This document shows positions 55,452 through 64,000 of a stretch of 64,000 nt of DNA, in pieces. Position numbers and translations under genes: made by a program. Within the stretch, counting starts at the first letter, position 1. Every line of letters begins with the position of its first letter. A model generated the notes under the pieces. That model was not told the origin of the DNA. It ran no database searches and saw nothing but the letters and a program-made list of their open reading frames with translations. The DNA comes from JBLMZI01 sp050258755 (GTDB lineage Bacteria; Bacillota; Syntrophomonadia; Syntrophomonadales; DTU052), in contig JBLMZI010000001.1 of NCBI GenBank assembly GCA_050258755.1, positions 186,001 to 250,000 of the forward strand. Reading direction: 5' to 3'.

Positions 55452-57848
55452 ATGGTCTGGCTGAATGTGGTTGAAGGCCCGGACGCGGGGAAAAAACAAG
55501 AAATCAACGGACAGTCGATGGTGATCGGCCGGCAGCCGGACTGTGGGTTTCGCCTGACAGACCGCGGGGTGTCCCGGACCCATGCCCGGATCGAGCCCGA
55601 CGGCGAAGGCGGTCTGGTGGTGATCGACGCCGGAAGCCTCAACGGGGTTCTGGTAAACGGGGTTCGGATAAACGGGAGCATGCCCTTGTCTGCGGGCGAT
55701 TGCCTGCAAATGAGCTGCACCCGGCTTCAGGTCGTGGACGATCCGGTCAGCCAGATCGCGGAGCCTCTCTGCGCGAAGGTTTCGGGGATAGCCAAAACCG
55801 GTTTCGCTCCCACCGGCGCCATGACGCGCAGTATTCCGATGACCGGTCAGGCGCTGCGGATCGGCCGGGACCCATCGAACGAAATCGTTTTGGATCATCC
55901 AGTCATTTCGCGGTTCCATGCGAAGATTGTCACGCACGATAACCGGTATTACCTGCAGGACCTGCAAAGCATGAACGGGACCTATGCCAGCGGTGTCCGT
56001 GTGACCGGCCAGAAAGAACTGTTGCCGGGCGAATTGGTTCAGATCGGCGGCTACCGGTATGTTTTTGATGGCGCGACGCTGGCGGAATACAGCGACAACG
56101 ACGGACAGGTCCGGATTGAGGTGCGGCATCTTACGAAAACAGTCCGGATGCCGGATCACCGCGAACGGATTCTGCTGGAGGACATCAGCTTTACCGTGGA
56201 ACCCTGCGAATTTGTCGCGATACTTGGGGGCAGCGGCGCCGGGAAAAGTACGCTGATGGGGGCGTTGACCGGAGTCCGGCCGGCTACAGCCGGCGAAATC
56301 CTGATCAATGGACGAGATCTTTACGAAGAATATGACGTTTTCCGAACCATGATCGGTTATGTGCCGCAGGACGACATCGTCCACCAGGAACTGACGGTTC
56401 GCGAAGTGCTTACCTTTTCCGCCGAGCTTCGCATGCCCGATGATACGAGCAAAACGGAGATCCGGCAGGTCGTTGACCGGGTGATGAACGCGCTTGAATT
56501 AACGGCCCGGGCAGAGGTTCCCGTCCGGAATCTGTCGGGCGGTCAGCGTAAACGGGCCAGCATCGGGGTGGAATTACTGACCAGCCCGGGGATTTTGTTT
56601 ATGGACGAACCGACCTCAGGGCTCGATCCCGGATTGGAGCAGACCATGATGGAATTGCTCCGCCGGCTGGCCGATGAAGGCCGGACCGTGTTCCTGGTGA
56701 CCCATGCTATGGCGAACCTGCATTTATGCGACAAAGTCGTTTTTCTGACCGAGGGCGGACGGCTGGCGTTTTACGGTTCACCGGACGAAGCCTTGCAATA
56801 CTTTGGCGCGAACAGCTATGCCGAGATCTTCCGGCGTATGGCGTTTACCCGCAGCCCGGCCGAATGGGCGAACGCCTATCGTCAGAGCCATCCGGCGGCG
56901 CCAGCCGTTCAGACGGCTTGCAAGCCGAAATTAACCGCAGTTGGCGTCCGCCCGTCCGTCTCGACGTTCAGGCAGTGGTGGGTCTTAACGCGCCGCTATG
57001 GACGCATTATGGCTAAAGACCGCCGGAATTTGGCGATACTGCTGTTTCAGCCAATCCTGATCGCACTCTTGATTGGGCTCGTTTTTTACAACACCGCGCC
57101 GGTCTTTCGGATGAGCCAATGGAAACCGGCCGATCTTACGGTAACCCAGCAGGTGATATCGGCCGGTGCGCTGGATCAGGTGCAGCAGCGCAATGCGGAC
57201 GAAACCAAGCGGCAGTTTCGAATGTCCATTTGTGTTGCGATTATGGTTTTTGCGGCCATCTGGCTGGGCACCTCGAACGCAGCCCGGGAGATTGTGAAAG
57301 AAGCCCCGGTGTATCGGCGCGAACGGTTGGTGACCCTGCGGATTATGCCGTATCTGTGCTCAAAACTGACGGTGCTGGCGTTGATTTGCCTGATTCAAAC
57401 CTTGCTGTTTCTTGGAATCATCGACATTCTGCTGACGCTGCCCGCGTTCTGGCTGACGGTGGCGGCCTTTCTGGCCTTGTCGCTGACCAGTGTCGGGATG
57501 GGATTGCTGGTCTCGGCTTTCGTTAGCAACGCGGACAAGGCGATTTCGCTGGTTCCCATTCTGCTGGTTCCCCAGATCATACTATCCGGCGCGATCGTTC
57601 CGGTTTCGGCGGTAAAGCCGGAGCCGCTCCGGTACGTTTTTGACCTGGCCGTGGCGAAATGGGGCTACGAGTTGGTCGGAGGCGGCATCCTGGATATTAA
57701 CCGCCGGGTGGCCCTTGCGGATAAATTAAGTTCTCTGGAGGGGCATTTCAACGCTCACTGGTGGGTGATCGCCGCGTTTGCCGTCATTTTGTTCGGGCTT
57801 TGTGCCGTGGCAATGCTGGATAAGGACCGGCAGCCCGAATCGATGTGA
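55452..57848 (+). CDS. Double-FHA ABC-2 type exporter (Rv1747 layout)
   Basis: 798 residues from ATG 55452 (GGAGG five bases upstream). FHA-1 about 1-100 (VIGRQPDCGFRLTDRGVSRTHARI, LNGVLVNG), FHA-2 about 130-215 (IGRDPSNEIVLDHPVISRFHAKI, SMNGTYASG). ABC ATPase about 220-470 with ILGGSGAGKST near 258, NLSGGQRKRASIGVEL, LFMDEPTSGLDP. C-terminal ABC-2/ABCG-type membrane domain has about six helices from residue 526. The domain order equals mycobacterial Rv1747, whose FHA domains are bound and regulated by the kinase PknF. Here a kinase and a phosphatase are neighbours. Exported substrate unknown. Confidence 0.93.
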   Translation: MVWLNVVEGPDAGKKQEINGQSMVIGRQPDCGFRLTDRGVSRTHARIEPDGEGGLVVIDAGSLNGVLVNGVRINGSMPLSAGDCLQMSCTRLQVVDDPVSQIAEPLCAKVSGIAKTGFAPTGAMTRSIPMTGQALRIGRDPSNEIVLDHPVISRFHAKIVTHDNRYYLQDLQSMNGTYASGVRVTGQKELLPGELVQIGGYRYVFDGATLAEYSDNDGQVRIEVRHLTKTVRMPDHRERILLEDISFTVEPCEFVAILGGSGAGKSTLMGALTGVRPATAGEILINGRDLYEEYDVFRTMIGYVPQDDIVHQELTVREVLTFSAELRMPDDTSKTEIRQVVDRVMNALELTARAEVPVRNLSGGQRKRASIGVELLTSPGILFMDEPTSGLDPGLEQTMMELLRRLADEGRTVFLVTHAMANLHLCDKVVFLTEGGRLAFYGSPDEALQYFGANSYAEIFRRMAFTRSPAEWANAYRQSHPAAPAVQTACKPKLTAVGVRPSVSTFRQWWVLTRRYGRIMAKDRRNLAILLFQPILIALLIGLVFYNTAPVFRMSQWKPADLTVTQQVISAGALDQVQQRNADETKRQFRMSICVAIMVFAAIWLGTSNAAREIVKEAPVYRRERLVTLRIMPYLCSKLTVLALICLIQTLLFLGIIDILLTLPAFWLTVAAFLALSLTSVGMGLLVSAFVSNADKAISLVPILLVPQIILSGAIVPVSAVKPEPLRYVFDLAVAKWGYELVGGGILDINRRVALADKLSSLEGHFNAHWWVIAAFAVILFGLCAVAMLDKDRQPESM

Positions 57849-57964
57849 TCGATTCATCATCGAGCTGTTATGGTTAGCCGGCCTTGAGCGTTGTAGGATA
57901 ATACCATGAGGCGGTCCGACGGCGTGAACCGCCCTGAGTGAACCTTACTGAAGGGAGAACCGGC

Positions 57965-58333
57965 ATGACACCGTGTCCGATCTGCGGAAGGCGAACGGAC
58001 CTGGATTTGCGCTACTGTTCCGGCTGCGCTTCGTTAGAAGGGCACGGGTGCGGTCCCCGAATCATCACGATATCATTGTCAGGTCGTCCCGCCGTGACGG
58101 AAAACCGCCAGGGCAAACAATCCCGGATTCGCGCCATTGAGGCAGCCGTTTTGCTGATTCTCGTTTGTTTTTTGTGGGTGGCTGGTGTTACGGCCCGGAA
58201 TTGGATCAATGACAGCCATGCGAAACAAACCGGGCCGCTGAAAGACCAAACGCACAGGATGCCGGCGAAGTCCACCACGATCGGGAACCCGCCGGCTTTG
58301 GAACAAGAATATCACCGGCCAGCGGCCGAGTAA
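57965..58333 (+). CDS. Zinc-ribbon single-pass membrane protein
   Basis: 122 residues from ATG 57965 (GAAGGGAG upstream). An N-terminal double CxxC zinc ribbon (CPICGRRTDLDLRYCSGCASLEGHGC) is followed by a transmembrane helix (AIEAAVLLILVCFLWVAGVTA, about residues 64-84) and a short hydrophilic tail. The zinc ribbon resembles that of the kinase, which suggests both are tethered to a common partner; that is inference. It lies between exporter and phosphatase genes. Confidence 0.75.
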   Translation: MTPCPICGRRTDLDLRYCSGCASLEGHGCGPRIITISLSGRPAVTENRQGKQSRIRAIEAAVLLILVCFLWVAGVTARNWINDSHAKQTGPLKDQTHRMPAKSTTIGNPPALEQEYHRPAAE

Positions 58334-58346
58334 GGACGCATGCAAT

Positions 58347-59123
58347 TTGAAGGCTGTAACCGATGAAGCCCGAAATCGAATTCAGATTAATTCGGCCGGC
58401 ATGAGCGATACTGGCCGGGTCCGCCGCAAGAACGAGGACAGTTTTCTGATCCAAGCGGTCCGGATGTGCCGGGGGGAAACCGGATTACTATACGTCCTGG
58501 CCGACGGGATGGGCGGCCGGGAGCACGGAGATATCGCAAGTCAGAAGGTCATTCGAACCTTTCATGACCTGACGGAACGGCTCCAATCAGAGCAGCCCGG
58601 TCCGGAAGCGTGGATGATCGAGACTGCCATCGCGGCTCACGAAGCGGTGATCCGGAAGGGCGAAAGCCTGGGATCGGAGGGCATCGGTTCGACCTTGGTG
58701 GCGGCTTTGTTTACCGGGGAAACCGCATATCTTACCAGTGTGGGAGACAGCCGGGCGTACCTCCTGCGCGATGAAGCACTGGTTCAGATCACCCGGGATG
58801 ATTCGCTGGTCGCGTTGATGGTGGCAGCCGGTCAGCTGAAAGCGGATGAGATTTACACCCACCCGCGTCGTAACGAGGTAACCCGGTATCTGGGGAAACC
58901 CGGGCCGCTTGAGCCAGGGCGCTATGCCATCAAGATTCAAGCCGGTGACGCTTTTTTGTTCTGCTCCGACGGGCTCTGGGAAATGGTTCGCGATGATGAA
59001 ATTGCCCGAATGTTGATCCAGTACCCGGATCCGGCCGAAGCGGTGCAGCGATTCATCGAAACGGCAAATGCATCCGGCGGCACCGACAATATTACGGCGG
59101 CTGTCGTGCGGAGTAAAGCCTGA
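58347..59123 (+). CDS. PP2C-family protein phosphatase
   Basis: 258 residues, starting at TTG 58347 (AAGGA about 10 bases upstream). All PP2C metal-site motifs are present: SDTGRVRRKNEDSF, VLADGMGGREHGDIAS, LTSVGDSRAYLLR, LFCSDGLWEMV and GTDNITAAVV. It should dephosphorylate Ser/Thr targets of the nearby kinase, such as the FHA-bearing exporter. Soluble, no signal peptide. Confidence 0.93.
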   Translation: MKAVTDEARNRIQINSAGMSDTGRVRRKNEDSFLIQAVRMCRGETGLLYVLADGMGGREHGDIASQKVIRTFHDLTERLQSEQPGPEAWMIETAIAAHEAVIRKGESLGSEGIGSTLVAALFTGETAYLTSVGDSRAYLLRDEALVQITRDDSLVALMVAAGQLKADEIYTHPRRNEVTRYLGKPGPLEPGRYAIKIQAGDAFLFCSDGLWEMVRDDEIARMLIQYPDPAEAVQRFIETANASGGTDNITAAVVRSKA

Positions 59124-59177
59124 TTACTTCTTAGGATTTCGGAATCCTTTTAGATTGTGTACACGGAGGAAGTATCA

Positions 59178-60398
59178 GTGAAACGTTCAAAAGACTGCAG
59201 CTTTGGGAACGGGTTCACCAAACGGGAAGTCCGGCAAAAAAGGATGCTCGTAGTTGCACTTGGGGCAAGCCTGCTGCTGTTGAGCTGGTCCGGCGCCCAT
59301 GCTCACGCCAAGCGGCTGCCCAAAAGCCGGGTGCTTCCCGCGCCGCCCGCCGTATCGGTTCATCGGGAACCGAGCAAGACAGCTCGCCCTCCGGCGCCGA
59401 AGGCGAAGCCTGCCCAGCGGCCTTCCAAGACGAAGCTGACTCCGGGGACGCAGGCAACACCGACCGAAGGATGGGTTTTTCTGCGCAACCTGATCGGCCA
59501 CAAAAAGGCGATTCAGGAGGTGGCTTTTTCCCCGGATGGAGCTCGGGTGGTGTCGGCAAGCCGGGACCAGACGGTCAAGATCTGGGACACGGCCACGGGC
59601 AAGTGCGTAAAGACTTTGTCCGGGCATGTGGGGATGGTTGTTTCAGTGGCTTATTCCCCGGATGGAAAACGAATCGCGACTGCAGGCGAGGATTGTACCA
59701 TCCGGATTTGGGACGCTCAAAGCGGTGCCGTTTTGAAGACGCTTTATGAGGTCAGTGACCTGGAACAGGATCTGAATATCGGTTTCACGCCCTATGACTT
59801 TTCGATCGCGTTTTCACCGGATGGAAATAGGCTGGCCGCCGGCGGATATGACCGGAAGCTGAAGATCTGGAACCTGGTGAATGGGGTCTGCGAAAAGCGT
59901 CTTAGCGGTCATCTCGAGATGATTGTTTCGGTCAAGTTTTCGCACGACGGAAAAAGGGTAGCGTCGGGGAGCTATGATCAATCGATCAAAGTATGGGATA
60001 CCGCCAGCGGGACCTGTATGCGGACGCTGACCGGCCACAACGGCCAGGTTGCGGCTATCGTTTTTACACCGGACGGGCATCGCCTTGTTTCCGGAAGCTC
60101 AGACAAGACCATCAAGGTTTGGGACGCCGAGACCGGTAACTGCGTTCAGACTCTGACCGGCCATACGGAGGAGGTAACCGGGTTGGCAATTTCCCCGGAC
60201 GGCCGAATTATCGCCTCGGGAGATGCCCGTGCCACGGCCGGGAATCCGGTTATCCTGTGGGACGCCAATACCGGATATATGAAACTGGTGCTGCCTGGGG
60301 GGCACCAAGGGGCCATTTTTTCAATCGCCTTTGCGCCGGACGGCAGAAGACTGGTTTCCGCAGGCGATAACACAGTCAAGCTCTGGCAGGCGCAGTAA
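59178..60398 (+). CDS. Secreted seven-bladed WD40 protein
   Basis: 406 residues from GTG 59178 (GGAGG eight bases upstream). An N-terminal hydrophobic signal segment (MLVVALGASLLLLSWSGAHAHA), a Pro/Lys-rich linker (about 45-95), then seven WD repeats of about 42 residues with SPDG.R..S.S.D.T.K.WD and GH motifs, enough for one closed beta-propeller. Repeats 4 and 5 are nearly identical in form. WD40 domains bind proteins; as a presumed exported protein at the end of the kinase/phosphatase island it may be an extracellular partner of the kinase's TPR domain (inference). Confidence 0.92.
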   Translation: MKRSKDCSFGNGFTKREVRQKRMLVVALGASLLLLSWSGAHAHAKRLPKSRVLPAPPAVSVHREPSKTARPPAPKAKPAQRPSKTKLTPGTQATPTEGWVFLRNLIGHKKAIQEVAFSPDGARVVSASRDQTVKIWDTATGKCVKTLSGHVGMVVSVAYSPDGKRIATAGEDCTIRIWDAQSGAVLKTLYEVSDLEQDLNIGFTPYDFSIAFSPDGNRLAAGGYDRKLKIWNLVNGVCEKRLSGHLEMIVSVKFSHDGKRVASGSYDQSIKVWDTASGTCMRTLTGHNGQVAAIVFTPDGHRLVSGSSDKTIKVWDAETGNCVQTLTGHTEEVTGLAISPDGRIIASGDARATAGNPVILWDANTGYMKLVLPGGHQGAIFSIAFAPDGRRLVSAGDNTVKLWQAQ

Positions 60399-60573
60399 CC
60401 AGAAAACCTCGCGAGGGAACCGCTAAATCCGGGCGGCTTTACCGGGAAACGTACCCGTTTATTGAGCTGCCTGGTTCACGAATAAACGCTGTTCTTTTTC
60501 GGCGCTGACCGGATGGGGCTTATTCGGTCGGCAGTCACTGTCATTGACTAAACGGGTAAGGGGGAGAAGTGTT

Positions 60574-63500
60574 TTGAAGAAAAATCGTTTGTTTTTGTAC
60601 GCCACGGTTGTTGCTGTGTGGGTCGGTCTGATGATAGGCATCAACGCGGTTCCCGCCCAGGCATCAGCCACGTATACGGTTGAATCCTGTCCGATGGTTA
60701 CCAATAACGATGGCCAGCAATTAGGAACCATTCGGATCGACATTCCCAATGTTGCAGTATTTTGGGGATCAACCAATTATGTATCCATCGGACTTCCGTA
60801 CGGAGTTTTCTTTCCGAATTATCAATCCGGCATGACTGTAAATCCCGCCGATGTGGAAGTCGTTTCCCCGGAAGGGCAGAGCGTGATCCCGCAGGCCGCG
60901 ATTCGGCCTGTTTATGAAGGAATGAACGCGGTTGCGATTCAGGTGGACGGCAACCAACTTACCGGAATAAACGGTAGCGGCGTGATCTATGTCAACCTGA
61001 AAAGCGCAAATGTCACCTATCAGAACGGGGATATCCGGGCGACCTTTTTCGCGCCTGCGAACGGGTTTTCAAACGGCGAGGCGGTTGTCGCCCGATGTGA
61101 AAAGCCGATCAGTACGGTATCCATCTCGAACGTAAATGAAGTCAACTGCGGCAGCAGTCAGCCGATCGGCCCAGTTTTCATCACTGAATTGATCCGGAGC
61201 GCGCTCCGGGTAAACGATTCCTGCACGATCACGCTGCCGCAGGGGTATACCTGGGATGCCAGCGGGATTGGGTGGTTTGGGCAAAATGGATTGAACGGGT
61301 TTGAATCCGCCCATTGGAATGTGAGTCTCTCAGGCCGTACACTGACTTTCACGGTCCTGCATAATGCGGAACCGGTTTATTCAGCCGGGCGGGTGTCGAT
61401 CGGATGGGAGAGCAGCCCGCTGAAGATCAATGTCCCGGCTGACGCCACAGCGGGTAATGTCGTTTGCGAAGTAAATGGCACCGGAAGTATTCAATCCGGC
61501 AGCCTGACGGTAGCCAGTGTGAAACAAGGCCAGATTCAAATCCTGCCGATTAGCTACGCGGTTATAAGCGTGCCTACAGTTCAACCGGCCAACGGCCAAG
61601 AGCTGGGGGGGATTAAGATCGATATCCCGACCCCGATGATCCTCATGGAGGGGGATGTGTTTACCGTTCACCTGCCATCCGAGGTCACTATGCCGAATTT
61701 CGTGCAGGGCGGGCCAGTGAATCCGAACGATGTCGCGATTACCATTGGACCGGCCGATCCAGGTGCCGGAACCGCTTCCATGACCGAATCCAATTGGAGT
61801 ATCTGTCCGGTGGGACCAAGCACCATTGAATTCCGGCTGATTTCCAAGCCGGCGACCAATTACCCAAGCCGGATTGTGATTCTTTTCAAATCCATGAATG
61901 TGACGGTGCCGAGCGGTGATATTTATATGATGATGGTTGCTCCTCAGGCAAGCGCTTTCAGATCGGGCTCATATCTCATCGCCAAGGTGGTTCCGGCGAC
62001 ATTCACCCCGATGATCACGGCCTCGATTTCGAGTATTAATACCATTCAACGCAGCAGCAGCCAGCCAATAGGCAGGGTTCTCATTCAGGAGCAAAACGCC
62101 GGATCGATCCGGAAAGGTAAGGCGGTTACGCTTCGGCTGCCGGCAGGGTATTCCTGGGACAATTCGAACCTTGCGGTCACCGGGGCATGGAACTTCTCCA
62201 GTCTCGATTCCAGTGCCTGGGGCGTCACCCGGAATGGGAGCGATCTTGTGATCACGATGCTCAAAGACGCGGCGGCCTATTCTTCTCAAGGACGCCTGTA
62301 CCTCGATAATCTGATGCTCAATGTTCCAGCCGGGGCGACGGCTACAGACGTTCTTTGCACGATAACCTGTACCGGGCAAACGTCGCCGCAGACGATGATG
62401 ATTGCAAAACTGACCGTTCCGGCGGATGTCAAGGCAAAGGCGGACTCGATCTCGCATACGGTCACCAATGGGACCAAACAGGCCCTTGGTGTAGTGACGT
62501 TTAGTCTGCCCAAGGCCGAGGCGTTGGTTGTTGGGGACGCAGTGGACCTGTCGCTGCCTGCGGGTGTCACCTTCCCGCATTACGTCTATAACGGGACGGT
62601 AAATCCCGCCGATGTCAAAATCACGGTGACGGGGGATTCGGGCAATCAAACCGCCATTTCCGAGAACGATCTGCGGGCGGTGATGACGGCGCAGAATGCC
62701 TTCCGGCTGAAAATCATCAATGCGCCAAAACCGGCGTTCTCCGGACCGGCCCAAATTAGTATTTCGTTCCGGAGTATGAATGTGAGCGGTCAAAAGGATT
62801 ACGTTTTTGTGACGGCTGCTCCTGCTGGAGCCAGCGAAGTCTTTGTTGATACCAGTTCTCTGCGAATTGGTATGGTGGCGTCCCAAACCCGCCGTACCGG
62901 ACGCATTGGTCTGGAAATGAAAAAGCTGAACACATGGCTGCGCCAGGGGCAGCTCGAAATCGGGGGTCTGGCGATCAACGAACAGAATGGCGGGACTATA
63001 CAGGAAAACGATAGTTTCAGCCTTGAACTCCCGGATGGATGTGTCTGGGATGCCAGTGGTGTTGACGTATCGGGCGAGTGGTCATTTAAAAACCTGCCGG
63101 ATTCCGCCTGGCAAGTGACGGCGAACGGCAGAACTCTGGTCATCAAGCAAACGAAAGTTCCGGCCTCCGGTTCCGCTATCGGAAGAGTTGTTTTTGACGG
63201 TCTGCGGGTTAACCCGCAGGCCGCCACTTCCGCGGGAGATTTGATCGCAAAGATCACAGCGCCGGTTGAGGTTGAGCAGGCTACTCTGACGATCGGACGG
63301 ATTGCGCCGGCAGAGGCGCCGAAGCCGGAGAAACCAAAAGCAAACCGGGTGATTGAATTCAAGCTCGGCGCTGGCATCTTTACCATGAATGGCAAAGCTG
63401 CCGCATTGGACGCGCCCGCGATTGTTGATAAAGCGGCGGGGCGAACCCTTGCGCCGCTGCGCGCCATGGGCGAGGCGCTGGGTGCCACGGTAGAATGGCG

Positions 63501-63723
63501 GGCCAAAACGGAACAGATTGTGATCACCTACGAATCGAGCCGGATTGTCCTGAAAATCGGTTCGAAAACCGCTTATGTAAACGGTGTCTCGAAACAGCTT
63601 GAGGCTGCGCCGACCGTGAACCGTGCAGGCCGGACCCTGATCCCGCTTCGTTTTGTCAGCGAGGTGTTTGGGGCTTCAGTCGATTTTGATGCTGCCGCCG
63701 GAACCATTAGGATCGCGCGTTAG
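60574..63723 (+). CDS. Secreted repeat-module protein with copper-amine-oxidase-N-like C-terminus
   Basis: 1049 residues from TTG 60574 (AAGGGGGAG seven bases upstream). Signal peptide ends about PAQASA (residue 30). Three A-B module pairs (A at about 29, 322, 618; B at about 179, 479, 775) share motifs with the 33001 protein: LGTIRIDIPN, VNPADV, SSQPIG...I.E, LP.GY.WD and GRV..DNL..NVP. From about 925 to the end is a copper-amine-oxidase N-like domain (FTMNGKAAALDAPAIV, RTLAPLRAMGEALGATVEW, RTLIPLRFVSEVFGASVDFD), a module common in exported proteins of anaerobic Bacillota. Probable surface-layer or exopolymer protein. Confidence 0.88.
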   Translation: MKKNRLFLYATVVAVWVGLMIGINAVPAQASATYTVESCPMVTNNDGQQLGTIRIDIPNVAVFWGSTNYVSIGLPYGVFFPNYQSGMTVNPADVEVVSPEGQSVIPQAAIRPVYEGMNAVAIQVDGNQLTGINGSGVIYVNLKSANVTYQNGDIRATFFAPANGFSNGEAVVARCEKPISTVSISNVNEVNCGSSQPIGPVFITELIRSALRVNDSCTITLPQGYTWDASGIGWFGQNGLNGFESAHWNVSLSGRTLTFTVLHNAEPVYSAGRVSIGWESSPLKINVPADATAGNVVCEVNGTGSIQSGSLTVASVKQGQIQILPISYAVISVPTVQPANGQELGGIKIDIPTPMILMEGDVFTVHLPSEVTMPNFVQGGPVNPNDVAITIGPADPGAGTASMTESNWSICPVGPSTIEFRLISKPATNYPSRIVILFKSMNVTVPSGDIYMMMVAPQASAFRSGSYLIAKVVPATFTPMITASISSINTIQRSSSQPIGRVLIQEQNAGSIRKGKAVTLRLPAGYSWDNSNLAVTGAWNFSSLDSSAWGVTRNGSDLVITMLKDAAAYSSQGRLYLDNLMLNVPAGATATDVLCTITCTGQTSPQTMMIAKLTVPADVKAKADSISHTVTNGTKQALGVVTFSLPKAEALVVGDAVDLSLPAGVTFPHYVYNGTVNPADVKITVTGDSGNQTAISENDLRAVMTAQNAFRLKIINAPKPAFSGPAQISISFRSMNVSGQKDYVFVTAAPAGASEVFVDTSSLRIGMVASQTRRTGRIGLEMKKLNTWLRQGQLEIGGLAINEQNGGTIQENDSFSLELPDGCVWDASGVDVSGEWSFKNLPDSAWQVTANGRTLVIKQTKVPASGSAIGRVVFDGLRVNPQAATSAGDLIAKITAPVEVEQATLTIGRIAPAEAPKPEKPKANRVIEFKLGAGIFTMNGKAAALDAPAIVDKAAGRTLAPLRAMGEALGATVEWRAKTEQIVITYESSRIVLKIGSKTAYVNGVSKQLEAAPTVNRAGRTLIPLRFVSEVFGASVDFDAAAGTIRIAR

Positions 63724-63768
63724 CAAAAAGATCAAAGAATGCACTGCAAGAAGCTCAAGCGCTTTGAA

Positions 63769-63796
63769 ACAAAAAAACCGCCGGTATTTCCGGTGG
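63769..63796 (-). terminator. Terminator for the minus-strand MATE gene
   Basis: On the minus strand: CCACCGG / CCGGCGG stem (one G-T pair; 63790-63796, 63778-63784), loop AAATA, then a run of T (63769-63777). It lies 47 bases after the MATE stop; the plus-strand gene ends 45 bases before it. Confidence 0.7.
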
Positions 63797-63842
63797 ATTA
63801 ATGGCGTTTTTCCCGGCTGTAGCCGAATTCGGTGATGGCCGG

Positions 63843-64000
63843 CTACCCGGGCTGTCGTTCGGGGCACGGTCCGGATTCGGGCAGATTTTTCATTTCATAC
63901 AGGATAAAGGCCGCCGTGATCAGGACCGAGATCCCGTCCGCGATCGGCGCCGTGCGCCAGACGCCGTCAATCCCCCAGAAATGAGGCAGGATCAAGAGCA
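63843..64000 (-). CDS. MATE-family efflux transporter, C-terminal fragment (cut by window edge)
   Basis: Stop at 63843-63845. The last 51 codons read LLILPHFWGIDGVWRTAPIA, then DGISVLITAAFILYEMKNLP and a polar tail. The FWGIDGVW..APIAD.IS pattern followed by a final helix and short basic/acidic tail is typical of the last transmembrane helix of MATE Na+/H+-drug antiporters. Most of the gene lies beyond the window. Confidence 0.75.
   Translation of the reverse strand, partial: LLILPHFWGIDGVWRTAPIADGISVLITAAFILYEMKNLPESGPCPERQPG

Noticed and set aside
1..64000. CRISPR arrays, tRNA or rRNA genes, insertion sequences, prophage genes
   Set aside because: No spaced direct repeats, no recognisable RNA-gene sequences and no transposase, integrase or phage structural motifs were seen on reading the window.

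Overview
The window is 64 kb of moderately GC-rich chromosome from an endospore-forming member of the Bacillota, most likely an anaerobe of the Clostridia sensu lato (Peptococcaceae-like). The evidence is the block spoIID-spoIIID-mbl followed by a flagellar rod-type gene, the ctsR-mcsA-mcsB-clpC-radA-disA heat-shock and DNA-integrity block, frequent GTG/TTG starts behind strong AGGAGG-type ribosome sites, probable sigma-H promoters, and oxygen-sensitive radical dehydratase and anaerobic glycerol-3-phosphate dehydrogenase-like enzymes. No rRNA, tRNA, CRISPR array, transposase or integrase was seen. Species cannot be named from the sequence alone.

Layout. 1-4.7 kb: end of the F1Fo ATP synthase operon (atpH partial, atpA, atpG, atpD, atpC) with a strong terminator. 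4.8-9 kb: two small paralogous membrane proteins, spoIID, spoIIID, mbl and one FlgF/FlgG-type gene with a sigma-D-like promoter. 9-17.2 kb: cell-envelope genes (TagA/WecG glycosyltransferase, LCP ligase, CsaB pyruvyltransferase), a long FtsA-like actin homologue, a small reverse-strand gene, and a prohibitin-like operon. 17.2-25.0 kb (minus strand): a GntR-headed operon with an alkyl-DHAP-synthase-like flavoprotein, a 944-residue GlpC-BON-GlpA-BFD fusion, a GlpB-like flavoprotein, a DUF1667-type protein and a lipid kinase. It looks like a glycerolipid or glycerol-phosphate redox module. 25.2-32.6 kb: the CtsR regulon operon, then radA and disA.

32.5-35.5 kb: a secreted repeat protein lies between the 3' end of disA and a second copy of that 3' end (22 of 23 bases identical), the geometry of an integration or duplication event. 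35.6-41 kb: a solute-binding lipoprotein, a chemoreceptor with two complete signalling domains in one chain, and a lipase. 41.1-50.4 kb: a (R)-2-hydroxyacyl-CoA dehydratase system (activator ATPase, two dehydratase subunits, gamma-carbonic-anhydrase-like protein, CoA transferase, remnant of an MFS transporter) with a PAS-type sigma-54 activator and a PAS-GGDEF protein. Three transcription units have sigma-54 promoters preceded by two or three copies of the 16-bp palindrome GGTGY-N6-RCACC. Neighbouring copies are mostly 54-55 bp apart. This appears to be a self-contained regulon, and it is the most distinctive regulatory structure in the window.

50.5-52.4 kb: an MBL-fold hydrolase and a crotonase-family enzyme. 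52.8-60.4 kb: a phosphosignalling island with a zinc-ribbon/Ser-Thr kinase/TPR protein, an FHA-winged-helix regulator, a double-FHA ABC-2 exporter (the Rv1747 layout), a zinc-ribbon membrane protein, a PP2C phosphatase and a secreted seven-bladed WD40 protein. It is followed by a second, longer paralogue of the 33-kb secreted repeat protein, ending in a copper-amine-oxidase-N-like domain. The window closes in the 3' end of a MATE transporter on the minus strand.
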